This document shows positions 43,648 to 52,702 of a stretch of 64,000 nt of DNA, one piece after another. The position numbers and the translations under genes are program-made. This DNA comes from Chromobacterium alkanivorans. GTDB lineage: Bacteria; Pseudomonadota; Gammaproteobacteria; Burkholderiales; Chromobacteriaceae. How positions within the stretch are numbered: the stretch's first letter is position 1; every line of letters begins with the position of its first letter. The DNA lies in the NCBI RefSeq assembly GCF_016937655.1, contig NZ_JAFHKL010000015.1, positions 1 to 64,000 of the forward strand, in the 5' to 3' direction. The notes beneath the pieces were generated by a model. The model was not told the origin of the DNA. It saw only the letters and a program-made list of their open reading frames with translations, and did not search any database.

Positions 43648-44322
43648 ATGAAGATCGCAAACAAATGCGTCGTATTCGCCATGGTCGCGGCGGCGGGGTT
43701 GAGCGGCTGCGCGACGGAAAGCTCGCGCGCGCTGACGGTTGCCCAGGTGGAAACCGCCGGCAAACCTTACGCCGGCCCGCGTTCCCCTATCGCGGTGGGC
43801 AAGTTCGACAATCGCTCCAGCTATATGCGCGGCATTTTTTCCGACGGCGTGGACCGTCTGGGCGGCCAGGCCAAGACCATCCTGATCACTCACCTGCAGC
43901 AGACCAACCGCTTCAATGTGCTGGACCGCGACAACCTGGAAGAAATGAAGCAGGAGGCCGCGTTCAGCAAGCAAGCGCAGGCAGTCAAGGGCGCTACCTA
44001 TGTGGTGACCGGCGACGTGACCGAGTTCGGCCGCAAGGAAGTGGGCGACCACCAGCTGTTCGGCATCCTCGGCCGCGGCAAGCAGCAGATCGCTTACGCC
44101 AAGGTCAACCTCAACATCGTCAAGGTGGCCACCTCGGAAGTGGTGTACTCCACTCAGGGCGCCGGCGAATACAGCCTGTCCAACCGTGAAATCATCGGCT
44201 TCGGCGGCACCGCCAGCTATGACTCTACGCTGAACGGCAAGGTGCTGGACCTGGCGATGCGCGAGGCGGTGAACAAGCTGACCGCGGCCATAGATTCCGG
44301 CGCCTGGCAGCCCGCCAAATAA
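43648..44322 (+). CDS. CsgG/HfaB-family outer-membrane lipoprotein
   Basis: 224 residues; signal peptide with lipobox LSGC (Cys20). The CsgG-like core is visible (SPIAVGKFDNRSSYM, ILITHLQQTNRFNVLDRDNLEEM, ATYVVTGDVTEFGRK, VNLNIVKVATSEVVYSTQG). In CsgG this fold forms a secretion channel; shorter relatives act with peptidoglycan synthases or as complex partners. The next two genes encode DUF4810 and DUF799 lipoproteins, a conserved trio also seen in Neisseria, implying a joint envelope complex. Confidence 0.85.
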   Translation: MKIANKCVVFAMVAAAGLSGCATESSRALTVAQVETAGKPYAGPRSPIAVGKFDNRSSYMRGIFSDGVDRLGGQAKTILITHLQQTNRFNVLDRDNLEEMKQEAAFSKQAQAVKGATYVVTGDVTEFGRKEVGDHQLFGILGRGKQQIAYAKVNLNIVKVATSEVVYSTQGAGEYSLSNREIIGFGGTASYDSTLNGKVLDLAMREAVNKLTAAIDSGAWQPAK

Positions 44323-44416
44323 GACCGGCTGATCCTGCGTTGCGCTTCTAAGCGTTAAGCAAGCCTCGGATGATTACAGGGCGGGCCGGCAGCCCGTCCG
44401 CCTTACCTTTTGCAAG

Positions 44417-44782
44417 ATGAACATCATGAAACACAAGATGGCGAAAACGCCGCTATTGGCGCTGGCCCTGCTGGGCGGCGCATTGTTGACCGGCTGCGCC
44501 AGCCAACACTCGTTGTACCAGTGGGAAAGCTACCAGCCCCAGGTCTATCAGCACTTCAAGGGCGCGGCGGCGGAAGAACAGGTCACCGCGCTAGAGCGCG
44601 ATCTGCAGAAGATCCGCGCAAACGGCAAGACCCCGCCGCCGGGCTATCACGCCCACCTGGGCATGTTGTACGCCAGTCTGGGCAAGGGGGATCAGATGGC
44701 TCAGGAATTTCAGACCGAGAAGCAGCTGTTTCCGGAGTCCGCCGCCTATATGGATTTCCTGCTGAAGAAAGCCAAGAAGTGA
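44417..44782 (+). CDS. DUF4810-type small lipoprotein
   Basis: 121 residues (118 if the second ATG at 44426 is used). Signal peptide with lipobox LLTGC near residue 27, then the characteristic SLYQWESYQPQVYQHFKG and PPPGYHAHLGMLYASLGKGD. Middle gene of the CsgG-DUF4810-DUF799 trio, 11 bases before the next start. Biochemical role unknown. Confidence 0.85.
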   Translation: MNIMKHKMAKTPLLALALLGGALLTGCASQHSLYQWESYQPQVYQHFKGAAAEEQVTALERDLQKIRANGKTPPPGYHAHLGMLYASLGKGDQMAQEFQTEKQLFPESAAYMDFLLKKAKK

Positions 44783-44793
44783 AAGCCCGCACC

Positions 44794-45453
44794 ATGATCA
44801 AACGCATTGCCCAATGGCTGGCCTTCCTGGCCATCGCGGCGCTGGCCACCGGCTGCGCCAGCCACAAGCCCTATGACTACACCGCTTACAAGCAGAGCCG
44901 GCCGCGTTCCCTGCTGGTGTTGCCGCCGTTGAACGAATCGCCGGAAGTGGCCGCCAGCTACGGCATGTTGTCGCAAGTCACCATGCCGCTGGCCGAAGCC
45001 GGCTACTACGTATTGCCGGTGACGCTGGTGGACGAAACCTTCAAGCAGAACGGCATGAGCACGGCCTCGGACATCCACGGCGTGGCTCCGGCCAAACTGA
45101 AGGAAATCTTCGGCGCGGATGCCGCGCTGTACGTGACCGTGAGCAAGTACGGCACTCGCTACAGCGTGATCAGCAGCGACACCGTGGTGTCCGCCAGCGC
45201 CAAGATGGTGGATCTGAAGACCGGCGCGGTGCTGTGGAGCGGCTTCGCCACCGCCTCCAACAACGAGGGCAACAACAACTCCGGCGGCGGCCTCGTGGGT
45301 CTGTTGGTGACCGCGGCGCTGAAGCAGATCATCAACAGCGCCACCGACGCCAGCCACGATATGGCCGGCGTCACCAGCCAGCGTCTGTTCAGCGCCGGTC
45401 GCAACGGCGGTCTGCTGTACGGTCCGTACTCTCCCAGATACGGCACCGACTGA
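44794..45453 (+). CDS. DUF799/GNA1162-like lipoprotein
   Basis: 219 residues from ATG 44794. Signal peptide with lipobox LATGC, then a DUF799 core (PRSLLVLPPLNESPEVAASYG, GADAALYVTVSKYGTRY). The Neisseria homologue GNA1162 is a surface-linked lipoprotein with a TolB-like fold. The weak upstream binding site and short gap suggest coupling to the DUF4810 gene. Confidence 0.88.
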   Translation: MIKRIAQWLAFLAIAALATGCASHKPYDYTAYKQSRPRSLLVLPPLNESPEVAASYGMLSQVTMPLAEAGYYVLPVTLVDETFKQNGMSTASDIHGVAPAKLKEIFGADAALYVTVSKYGTRYSVISSDTVVSASAKMVDLKTGAVLWSGFATASNNEGNNNSGGGLVGLLVTAALKQIINSATDASHDMAGVTSQRLFSAGRNGGLLYGPYSPRYGTD

Positions 45454-45478
45454 ATCCGCAAGTTATCGAGAACACCGA

Positions 45479-45501
45479 GCCCGGCATTGCCGGGCTTTTT
45501 T
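45479..45501 (+). terminator. strong terminator after the lipoprotein trio
   Basis: Stem GCCCGGC-ATT-GCCGGGC followed by six T, 25 bases after the DUF799 stop. Confidence 0.9.
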
Positions 45502-45642
45502 ACGGGCATCGAGCTGCGACATATCTCCATGTGAAATGATAATGGCATTTAAATTTAACGATTTTCGGGTAATATCCGTCCGCCATAAAAGCGGCGGGCG
45601 GAGCGCCCGCCTTGGCCAATCACAATCACAAGAGAAACCGTC

Positions 45643-46470
45643 ATGAAGAAATTTACGCTCGCCCTGCTGTTGTCCGCCGCCTTCGCGCTGCCCAGCGCCC
45701 AGGCGCTGGCCTGGGGTCAGGAAGGCCACCGCGTCACCGGCTACGTCGCCCAGCAACTGTTGAGCCCTCAGGCCAAGGCCGCGGTCAATCAGCTGATCCC
45801 CAACGCGGACTTCGCCCAGCTGGCCCTGTACATGGACCAGCACAAGCAGGAATTGAAGCAGCAGCTGCCGGGCTCGGATCAATGGCATTACAACGACGAA
45901 CCGGTGTGCGACGGCGTGGAAGAGGACGCTTGCCCCAGCGGCAACTGCGCGTCCAATCAGATCACGCGCTACAGCAAGGTGCTGGCCGACAAGAGCGCCA
46001 GCAAGTCCGCCCGCGTCCAGGCGCTGACCTTCCTGCTGCACATGATCGGCGACATCCACCAGCCGCTGCACGCGGCCGACAACCACGACCGCGGCGGCAA
46101 CGACGTCAAGACGCGGCTGGCCGGCAGCAACAAGACCGGCAATCTGCACTCGGTGTGGGACACCGCCCTGGTGCAGCAGGCCTTGAGCGGCGCCAACGAG
46201 CAGAGCTGGGCGGCGCAGAACCTCAAGTATTACGCGCGCAACATCGCCGGCTGGCAGAGCGGGCAGGTCAATGACTGGATCAAGGAATCCAATCAGTACG
46301 CGCGCAGCGAGGTCTACGGCCCGCTGTCCAACTTCAGCTGCGGCAGCGCGCCCAGCGACATGGCCTACCTGGACCGCACCTACCAGACCGCCGGCGCTCA
46401 GCTGGTCAAACAGCAGCTGGTCAAGGCCGGCGCGCGCATCGCCATGGTGATCAACCAGGCGCTGCAGTAA
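45643..46470 (+). CDS. secreted S1/P1-type zinc nuclease
   Basis: 275 residues; signal peptide cleaved after ALA so that the mature protein starts with Trp, as required for the trinuclear zinc site of the family (WGQEGHR). Further ligand motifs are visible: QWHYND, LTFLLHMIGDIHQPLH, NLHSVWDTAL. It should degrade single-stranded RNA and DNA or 3'-nucleotides outside the cytoplasm. The upstream 140 bases are AT-rich and hold its promoter. Stand-alone gene. Confidence 0.92.
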   Translation: MKKFTLALLLSAAFALPSAQALAWGQEGHRVTGYVAQQLLSPQAKAAVNQLIPNADFAQLALYMDQHKQELKQQLPGSDQWHYNDEPVCDGVEEDACPSGNCASNQITRYSKVLADKSASKSARVQALTFLLHMIGDIHQPLHAADNHDRGGNDVKTRLAGSNKTGNLHSVWDTALVQQALSGANEQSWAAQNLKYYARNIAGWQSGQVNDWIKESNQYARSEVYGPLSNFSCGSAPSDMAYLDRTYQTAGAQLVKQQLVKAGARIAMVINQALQ

Positions 46471-46519
46471 ACCGGCGCGTCCGCGCTAGAATGGCGGCTC
46501 CGTCGTCACCGGAGCCGCC

Positions 46520-47617
46520 ATGTCCATTCACGAGCTCAGCCTCAAGGGCTTCCGTTCCATCCGCCAACTGCGGCTGGAGCTGGAGCCGCTCAACGTCGTC
46601 GTCGGGCCCAACGGCTGCGGAAAATCCAATCTCTACAAGGCGGTGCGCCTGCTGCACGAGGCCGCTTGTGGCCGCCTGTCCGCGGCCTTGGCGGAAGAGG
46701 GCGGCATCCAGAAGGCGATGTGGGCCGGCGGCCTGCGCCGCGGCGACCGCAAGGGCGAGCCCAAGCGCATGACGTTGGCGGCGCGGCTGGCCGACTACGA
46801 CTACGAATTGCAGCTGGGCTACCCCGAACCCAGCCGCAGCCTGTTTTCGCTGGACCCGCTGGTGAAGGAGGAAACGCTGTGGTTGGCCGGACAGGGCCGC
46901 CGCCCCTCGGCCCAGGTGCTGGAACGGCGCAATCAGAGCGCCTTTCTCACCAGCGTGGACGGGGTCAGGACCACCTATCCATTGGGCCTGCAAGCCGAGG
47001 AATCGGTGTTCGGCCAATTGGCTGAGCCGCATCTTTATCCCGAGGTGTCGCAAGTGCGGGAGACGCTGCGGCGCTGGCGCTTCTACCATGAGTTCGCGGT
47101 GTGGCCCGGCTCGCCGCCGCGCGCGCCGCAGGTGGGCATCCGCTCGCCGGTGCTGGCGCACGACGGCGGCAACCTGGCGGCGGCCTTCCAGACCATTGTG
47201 GAGATCGGCGACGTCGAACTGCTGCGCAGCGTGCTGGCCGACGCGTTTCCGGACAGCAGCTTCCAGGTGGAGGCGCTGCACGGCCGTTTTCAGATGCTGA
47301 TGCAGCGCGACGGCATCCTGCGGCCGCTGGAGGCGGCCGAATTGTCCGACGGCACCCTGCGCTTCCTGTGCCTGGCGGTGGCCTTGCTCAGCCCGCGTCC
47401 GCCGGCCTTCATGGCCTTGAACGAGCCGGAGAACAGCCTGCACCCGGACTTGCTGCCGGCCTTGGCGCGGCTGATCGCCGAAGCCGGCCGCCACAGCCAG
47501 CTGTGGGTGACCAGCCATTCGCCGCGGCTGGCGGAGCTGATTGCGCGACACCGGCCGCTGCGCCGTTTCACGCTGGCGCAGCGCGATGGGGAGACGGTGT
47601 TGGCGGACGAGGATTGA
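46520..47617 (+). CDS. RecF/OLD-like predicted ATPase (COG4637 type)
   Basis: 365 residues. Walker A VGPNGCGKSN near residue 30, signature-like LSDGTLRFLCLAVALL and a Walker B region MALNEPENSLHPDLLPAL, where the usual Asp is Asn; the NEPE form is, as I recall, normal for this family. The final THSPRLAELI is the H-loop. No nuclease (TOPRIM) domain follows. Such ATPases are encoded singly in many proteobacteria; the role is unclear, possibly DNA repair or defence. Confidence 0.82.
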   Translation: MSIHELSLKGFRSIRQLRLELEPLNVVVGPNGCGKSNLYKAVRLLHEAACGRLSAALAEEGGIQKAMWAGGLRRGDRKGEPKRMTLAARLADYDYELQLGYPEPSRSLFSLDPLVKEETLWLAGQGRRPSAQVLERRNQSAFLTSVDGVRTTYPLGLQAEESVFGQLAEPHLYPEVSQVRETLRRWRFYHEFAVWPGSPPRAPQVGIRSPVLAHDGGNLAAAFQTIVEIGDVELLRSVLADAFPDSSFQVEALHGRFQMLMQRDGILRPLEAAELSDGTLRFLCLAVALLSPRPPAFMALNEPENSLHPDLLPALARLIAEAGRHSQLWVTSHSPRLAELIARHRPLRRFTLAQRDGETVLADED

Positions 47618-47735
47618 GTGGGGGCGATGAGCCCGGCTCGGCTTCACGAAAAGTGAAAATGGATGGATGCGAGGCGGAATATTTGCATGTAGAATCCCCG
47701 CCGTCATACCATTCAAATATAAGAAAGAACTTTCC

Positions 47736-48173
47736 GTGAAAAAACTATTTGCCGCGGCTTCCCTGCTCGCGCTGTTGTCCGGTTGCGCCTCCACCACGCT
47801 GGCCACGCCCGAGGCGGACGCCCAAGCCAAGCAGTTCAACTCCCAGCCGGCCAAGGCCCGCGTCTACATCTATCGCAACGAAGCGATGGGCGCCGCCGTG
47901 AAAATGAACGTGCTGGCCGACAACAAGGCTCTGGGCGACACCGTGGCCAAAACCTACATCATGGCGGACCTGGAACCGGGCTCCCATACCCTGGTGGGCA
48001 AGGCCGAGAACGACTCCAGCCTGACTCTGGACCTGATGGCGGGCAAGATTTACTACGTTTGGCAGGAAGTGAAGATGGGCGTGCTGTACGCTCGCAACAA
48101 GCTGCAGAGCGTTGACGAGGCGGAAGGTCAAAAAGGGGTGAAAGAGTCCCAGCTGGTGCAGTCGCCGCAATAA
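47736..48173 (+). CDS. DUF2846-type lipoprotein
   Basis: 145 residues starting at GTG 47736, the only start giving a signal peptide directly (KKLFAAASLLALLSGC, lipobox Cys17). The core ARVYIYRNEAMGAAVKMNVLADNKALGD and KIYYVWQEVKMG fits the DUF2846 fold. An extended N-terminal frame from 47667 has no ribosome binding site. Function unknown; probably an outer-membrane-anchored periplasmic protein. Followed by a strong terminator. Confidence 0.82.
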   Translation: MKKLFAAASLLALLSGCASTTLATPEADAQAKQFNSQPAKARVYIYRNEAMGAAVKMNVLADNKALGDTVAKTYIMADLEPGSHTLVGKAENDSSLTLDLMAGKIYYVWQEVKMGVLYARNKLQSVDEAEGQKGVKESQLVQSPQ

Positions 48174-48214
48174 GCAATGGTGCTGGCGCGGCTGAGTAAG
48201 CCGCGCTCCGCAAG

Positions 48215-48246
48215 AAAAAGCCCAAGCATCCGCTTGGGCTTTTTTC
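48215..48246. terminator. bidirectional terminator between convergent genes
   Basis: Stem AGCCCAAG-CATCCG-CTTGGGCT flanked by AAAAA on the left and TTTTTT on the right, so it can work for the DUF2846 gene (+) and the lysozyme gene (-). Confidence 0.9.
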
Positions 48247-48264
48247 ATGGCTCAGACCGCGTGT

Positions 48265-48699
48265 TCAGGCCGGCTTCAGAAACAGCGCCTGCTCCGCCGC
48301 GCGGCGGCGGGTGAGGCCGGGCAGGACCTTGCCGCCTGCCTTGTTCCAGCGCGGGAACTGAGCGGCGGCGCCGGCGTAGTCGCGCTGATTCAGCAGGCGC
48401 AGCAGCGTGGAGTTTTGCAGCGAGCCCAGGCCCAGGTTGTAGCTGAAGCTGACCAGCGCGTCGAACTGGTTCTGGTTCAGCGGCACCTGGACCAGCCGGG
48501 TGACGCCGGCTTCGAAGCGGCTCAGGTCGCGCGCCAGCAGCGCGTCGGCCTGGGCCTGGGTGATGACCAGGCCCGGCGTCACGTCCGGACCGGTGTGGCC
48601 GTAGCCTATGGTCCAGACGCCCACCGCGTCCTGGTAGGCCTTGAGGCGCAGGCCTTCGAATTGCTGGATCAATTTGACGCCGTTGGCGCTGATATTCAT
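48265..48699 (-). CDS. phage-type lysozyme (GH24, RrrD-like)
   Basis: 144 residues from ATG 48699 (AGGAG 7 bases upstream); an open extension to 48900 is Pro-rich and runs into repeat DNA. The catalytic pattern E15-x8-D24-x5-T30 (QFEGLRLKAYQDAVGVWT) is that of T4/P21-type endolysins. No signal peptide or SAR segment. No other phage genes are near, so it is either a prophage relic or a domesticated or secreted enzyme. Confidence 0.87.
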   Translation of the reverse strand: MNISANGVKLIQQFEGLRLKAYQDAVGVWTIGYGHTGPDVTPGLVITQAQADALLARDLSRFEAGVTRLVQVPLNQNQFDALVSFSYNLGLGSLQNSTLLRLLNQRDYAGAAAQFPRWNKAGGKVLPGLTRRRAAEQALFLKPA

Positions 48700-48867
48700 G
48701 TCGGGCTCCTGGGAAGGGCCCCCGGCGGACGCGGAGAGACGCTCGAAAGAAACTGAGGCGGGAGGAGAGGCGGGCGGGGGCGGGACCGGCCGCGCGGGGC
48801 GGTCCGGGTGCGTCGTCCCCATTATGCTCAGGGCCCGGAGGCGGGCCGAGGCGACGGGCGTCAGTGC

Positions 48868-49390
48868 TGGGCGGTGGGTATCGCCTGCGGCTCCACCCAC
48901 CCTACGCGTGGCGGCTTGTCATCGGTAGGGTGGGTGGAGCGCAGCGATACCCGCGCGGGAGTCTTCTCGGTATGAAGCGGACCGGAGCTAAAACCTGCCG
49001 GTGCGGACTGCGGCGGGCGGCGGTATCGCCTGCGGCTTCAGCCACCCTACGCGCGGCGGCTTGTCATCGGTAGGGTGGGAGGAGCGCAGCGATACCCGCG
49101 CGGGAGTCTTCTCGGTATGAAGCGGACCGGAGCTAAAACCTGCCGGTGCGGACTGCGGCGGTATCGCCTGCGGCTTCAGCCATCCTACGCGCCGGCTTGC
49201 CATCGGTAGGGGGGGAGGAGCGCAGCGATACCCGCGCGGGAGTTTTCTCGGTATGAAGCGGACCGGAGCTGAAACCTGCCGGTGCGGACTGCGGCGGGCG
49301 GCGGTATCGCCTGCGGCTTCAGCCACCCTACGCGCGGCGGCTTGTCATCGGTAGGGTGGGTGGAGCGAAGCGATACCCGCGCGGAAACCC
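48868..49390. repeat. second array of palindromic TAGGGTGGG repeats, 136-145 bp units
   Basis: Four units with the TAGGGTGGG-type core at 48926, 49071, 49207 and 49352. Each unit contains GGTATCGCCTGCGGCT(C/T)CA-CCACCCTACGCG and the inverted GTAGGGTGGGTGGAGCGCAGCGATACC. Between them lies a shared spacer including CGGTATGAAGCGGACCGG. Related to, but distinct in spacer sequence from, the array at 19020-19545. Non-coding. Confidence 0.88.
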
Positions 49391-49434
49391 CTTGCGTACA
49401 GGGTTTCGCGGCGTGTCAGGCTTTGAGCCGGTGT

Positions 49435-50256
49435 TTAGTACACAAAGCGCTCGCGCAGGTCTTCCAGGTTCAGCTCTTTCAGAATCGCTTCCTGGCGTTC
49501 GCGCGCGCTGTTTTTGCGCTGGCCGGTGTACTTGGCGATGATCAGCTCGTTCTTCATCGAGTGCTCCCAGCCCACCAGCTCGGTGACGGTGAGCTGATAG
49601 CCGCGGGCTTCCAGCTGCAGGCAGCGCAGCACATTGGTCAGATGGCTGCCGAACTCGCGGGTGTGGATGGGGTGGCGCCACATTTCGGACAGCGGAGTCA
49701 GGCCGAAGCTCTGGTTTTTCTTCTGGCGCAGCACGCCGGCCACTTCCGCCTGGCAGCAAGGCACCAGCACGATGTAGCGCGCGTTCTTGGCCAGCGCGAA
49801 GCGGATGGCGTCGTCGGTGGCGGTGTTGCAGGCGTGCAGCGCGGTGATGATGTCCACCTGCTGCGGCAGTTGGTCCGAGGTGATCGACTGTTCCACGCTC
49901 AGGTTCAAGAAGCCCATGCGTTCAAAGCCGAGGCGGGCGGCCAGCTCTTGCGAGCGGCTGACCAGTTCCGGCCGGGTTTCGATGCCGTAGACGCTGCCGG
50001 CGGCCTTGTCCTTCAGGAACAGGTCGTAAAGGATGAAGCCCAGGTAGGATTTGCCGGCGCCGTGGTCGGCCAGGCTCATCTCGCCTTTTTCCGCCAGCAC
50101 GTCGGCCATTAGCGGCTCGATGAACTGGTACAGGTGGTAAACCTGTTTCAGTTTGCGGCGGGTGTCCTGGTTGATCTTGCCGTCGCGGGTCAGGATGTGC
50201 AGCTCTTTGAGCAGTTCCAGCGATTGCTGCGGTTTGATCTCGGGAATCAGGCTCAT
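49435..50256 (-). CDS. SAM-dependent methyltransferase, Methyltransf_32/GSTCD type
   Basis: 273 residues, AGGAGG before the ATG. A Rossmann methyltransferase core is visible: LADHGAGKSYLGFIL (SAM loop), GIETRPELVSRSQELAARLGF, DIITALHACNTATDDAI and VPCCQAEV. The two-Cys PCCQ motif is typical of the group whose eukaryotic member is the C-terminal domain of GSTCD. The substrate is unknown. The following 45 bases contain a GAAACCC/GGGTTTC inverted repeat that may end its transcript. Confidence 0.8.
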   Translation of the reverse strand: MSLIPEIKPQQSLELLKELHILTRDGKINQDTRRKLKQVYHLYQFIEPLMADVLAEKGEMSLADHGAGKSYLGFILYDLFLKDKAAGSVYGIETRPELVSRSQELAARLGFERMGFLNLSVEQSITSDQLPQQVDIITALHACNTATDDAIRFALAKNARYIVLVPCCQAEVAGVLRQKKNQSFGLTPLSEMWRHPIHTREFGSHLTNVLRCLQLEARGYQLTVTELVGWEHSMKNELIIAKYTGQRKNSARERQEAILKELNLEDLRERFVY

Positions 50257-50379
50257 GGCGGCCTCCTGCGAAAAACGAATCGCCGGATTTTAGTCCAATT
50301 CGCGCCGGCGCGCTTGGGAGCTGGTTTCAATGCTCCTGTCTAACTGTCCCGCCGAAGCGCGGCGGACATTCTCAGGCGT

Positions 50380-50521
50380 AGAGCCTGTTCAAAGTCTCGC
50401 GAGCTAAGGCGAGACAAGGCGAAAACGGCTGAGAAAGCGGAATGTACGGGTGGTACATGAGCATTTCGAAGACGGTTTCAACGCCGTATCGCCGACGCGC
50501 AGCAGACTATGAACAGGTTCT
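50380..50521. mobile_element. 142-bp dispersed inverted-repeat element, copy 2
   Basis: Inverted relative to the other two copies: AGAGCCTGTTCAAAGTCT (50380-50397) and AGACTATGAACAGGTTCT (50504-50521), inverted copies at 16 of 18 positions. Interior GAGACAAGGCGAAAACGGCTG and CATTTCGAAGACG match copies 1 and 3. Its last base is part of the stop codon of the minus-strand hydrolase gene. Confidence 0.8.
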
Positions 50522-51453
50522 CAGCCTGCGCTGGCCGGCTGCGCGCTTATCCGCTCCAGCCAGCGCAGCATGTCCTGCTCCACTTCCACGCGGTTGGTTT
50601 CGTTCAGCATTTCGTGGCGGCCGCCGGGGTAGACCGTGGTCTGCACGTCCAGCAGGCCGGCCTCGCGGTAGCGGATTTCCAGCTGGCCCAGGCCCAGCTT
50701 GCCCAGGCTGACCGGGTCGCGGCTGCCGGCCAGCAGCCAGACCGGACAGCGGCGCGGCAGCTCGTCGCCCTGCGCCTCGCCGCGCTCCATGGCGATGATG
50801 CCGCCGAACAAATCTATCCACAGGCCGGGGCAGGGGTCGAAGCCGCACAGCGGGTCCGCCAGGTATTTGTCCACTTCCGCCGGGTCGCGGCTCAGCCAGT
50901 CCATGCCGGTGCGGGCGGGCAGAAAGCCCAGGTTGAAGCTGCCGAAAACCAGCCGCGCCAGCAGCCGGCTGGGCCGTTCCGGGCTGCCGCAGCGGGCCAC
51001 CAGCCGGGCCAGGCCGCGCAGCAGCCAGGCCAGCGGCCGCTGGCGGTAGCCGGTGGCGGACAGCACCAGGCCGGACAGCGCCGCGCCGTGGCGCAGGAAA
51101 TAAGCGCGGGCGATGAAGGAGCCCATGCTGTGGCCGAACAATACCACCGGCAGGCCGGGGTGTTGCTCGGCGGCATGGCGGCGCAAAGTCTCCACGTCGG
51201 CCACCACCTTGTCCCAGCCGCCGTCGGCGGCGAAATGGCCGCGCAGCCGCGGCGCGGCGCCGTGGCCGCGGTGGTCGTGGGCGTAGACCGCGTAGCCGGC
51301 GGCGCTCAGGGTCTGGGCGAAGCGGTGGTAGCGCACCGCGTATTCGCTCATGCCGTGGGAGATCAGCACCACGGCGCGCGGGGCGCCGTCCGGCAGCCAG
51401 CAGGCGGCGTGCAGGGTTTCCCCGTCGTCGGCGTTCAGGTGGAAGGTTTGCAT
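50521..51453 (-). CDS. alpha/beta hydrolase, monoacylglycerol-lipase-like
   Basis: 310 residues. Nucleophile elbow GHSMGS (Ser about 109), oxyanion-hole motif SHGMSEYAVRY, acid in LAGSRDPVS and His in GGRHEMLNE complete the triad. This layout matches monoacylglycerol lipase / PldB-type hydrolases that cleave single-chain glycerolipids. Probably cytoplasmic, no signal peptide. The stop codon sits at the boundary of the adjacent 142-bp element. Confidence 0.87.
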   Translation of the reverse strand: MQTFHLNADDGETLHAACWLPDGAPRAVVLISHGMSEYAVRYHRFAQTLSAAGYAVYAHDHRGHGAAPRLRGHFAADGGWDKVVADVETLRRHAAEQHPGLPVVLFGHSMGSFIARAYFLRHGAALSGLVLSATGYRQRPLAWLLRGLARLVARCGSPERPSRLLARLVFGSFNLGFLPARTGMDWLSRDPAEVDKYLADPLCGFDPCPGLWIDLFGGIIAMERGEAQGDELPRRCPVWLLAGSRDPVSLGKLGLGQLEIRYREAGLLDVQTTVYPGGRHEMLNETNRVEVEQDMLRWLERISAQPASAG

Positions 51454-51888
51454 GCGTTGAGCCCTTTTATGGCCTGTTTTGACTGCGCCGCGGCATCAGG
51501 GTTGCGGCGGGGCGGCGGCTTCACAGCAGAACATGGCGCAAGGATGCTGGCAAGCGCTATCCAAATGTCCTGGCGTGTTCGCCGTCACCGGGATGGGACG
51601 GTATTTCGAATGCGTCCCCGGACGCGCCGCGCTTGACCAGGCCAGGCGGGGTGGGCAACATGGGCCGCATGCCGTTTCATACAGCGCGGCATCAGGAATG
51701 GAAGCCTGAATTGAGTAGGAGGGATTTATCATCCCTCGCCACGCTATAGCTGCGCCCATCAGGGCAGGTTATGGCAGGGAGGCCTTTGGCCTGCTGGCTC
51801 CTACTCGCCTGTCTTCCAACCCTGCCATATGCCTGCCCATCTTGATTGGAAGCGGGGTGGCAGGCTCTCTGTTCAGTAGGAGCCCGTC
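51454..51888. other. 435-base gene-free region with a 94-bp inverted-repeat structure
   Basis: No supported gene. GAGTAGGAG (51713-51721) and CTCCTACTC (51798-51806) bracket a segment with further short palindromes (GGGATTTATCATCCC; GGCCTTTGGCC), and AGTAGGAG recurs at 51878 as the ribosome binding site of the next gene. It may encode a structured RNA or be a decayed element. Confidence 0.4.
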
Positions 51889-52260
51889 ATGCCGATATTG
51901 TCAGTGCTGTCCCTGCTTTCAAAACCGCCTCCGCCCAAGGAGGCCGTTCAATCTCCCTCCGTTCCCCCGGCGGCTAGCCGTCTAATCAAGACCGTCAAAT
52001 ATCTGCAAGGTCTTCGTTCGGAAAATGCCGCGCTTTCCGCCATTGATCCGGCGTTGATCCATTTAACCCGCTGTTGCGAGCATTACGACGATATCGCCGA
52101 AGAGCTGCGTCAATGCAATGAAGCCTTGGGCGCGGTGCTGTTGATGCTGCGTCACACTGAGAACGCGCAAGTGCGCGGCAAGGCCTTGTGGGCCTTGCTG
52201 GAGCCTTTGCAGCAGCGTTTGCAGAGGGCGATGGAAAGGCTGGAGGCCGTTACGTCGTAG
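51889..52260 (+). CDS. small hypothetical protein
   Basis: 123 residues, AGGAG 7 bases before the ATG. The N-terminal 30 residues are Pro/Ser-rich; the rest is predicted helical (LIHLTRCCEHYDDIAEELRQCNEALGAVLLMLRHT is one amphipathic stretch) with three cysteines. No signal peptide. I do not recognise the family; similar short helical proteins of unknown function occur in Neisseriales and Ralstonia. Supported by the binding site and by codon use resembling real genes, with no competing frame. Confidence 0.6.
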   Translation: MPILSVLSLLSKPPPPKEAVQSPSVPPAASRLIKTVKYLQGLRSENAALSAIDPALIHLTRCCEHYDDIAEELRQCNEALGAVLLMLRHTENAQVRGKALWALLEPLQQRLQRAMERLEAVTS

Positions 52261-52334
52261 AACCGTTCACGATCCGTTGCGCATCGCGAGCAAGGCCTTG
52301 TTTCGCCTTGGTTGGCGTGATCCTCAACCGCGGG

Positions 52335-52575
52335 TGCTGGTGGGTACCGCCTGCGGCTCCACCCACCCTACGTGCGGTCGTTGGCCAGGGGGCCGGCGGG
52401 TGGCGCGCAGCGATACCCACGCGGGAGTCTGCGTCTGAAGCGAACGGGGCGGAAACCCGTGGGTGCGGACCGCGGCGGCGGGCGGTGGGTATCGCCTGCG
52501 GCTCCACCCACCCTACGTGTGGTCGTTGGCCAGGGGTAGGGTGGGTGGAGCGTAGCGATACCCACGCGGAGGTTT
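52335..52575. repeat. third cluster of palindromic TAGGGTGGG repeats
   Basis: Two units, each GGTA(C/T)CGCCTGCGGCTCCA-CCCACCCTACGTG followed by the inverted GGGTGG(A/C)GCG(C/T)AGCGATACCCACGCGG. The first right arm is degenerate (GGGGGCCGGCGGGTGG). The spacer CGTTGGCCAGGGG differs from the other arrays. Lies between the hypothetical gene and the convergent acetyltransferase gene. Confidence 0.85.
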
Positions 52576-52702
52576 GTTGCAGAGGCTTGGGGCGCTTCGG
52601 ATCGGCGGTTTTCTGGGTGCCCAGCCTGCTTCACGCTGAAAAGATCGTGCACAGGCTCTTGGTCTTGTGTTGACCGACGCGCCGCGCGCGGTGGGCAGAC
52701 GT

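Noticed and set aside
44331-44346. Short match (GATCCTGCGTTGCGC) to the interior of the 140-bp element
   Set aside because: About 15 bases with no terminal repeats; too short to call a copy.
45535-45556. Fur-box-like sequence upstream of the S1/P1 nuclease gene (AAATGATAATGGCATTT)
   Set aside because: Only partial agreement with the 19-bp consensus and no iron-related gene follows; AT-rich promoter DNA gives such matches by chance.
48265-48699. Prophage region around the lysozyme gene
   Set aside because: No holin, structural, integrase or other phage genes are nearby.
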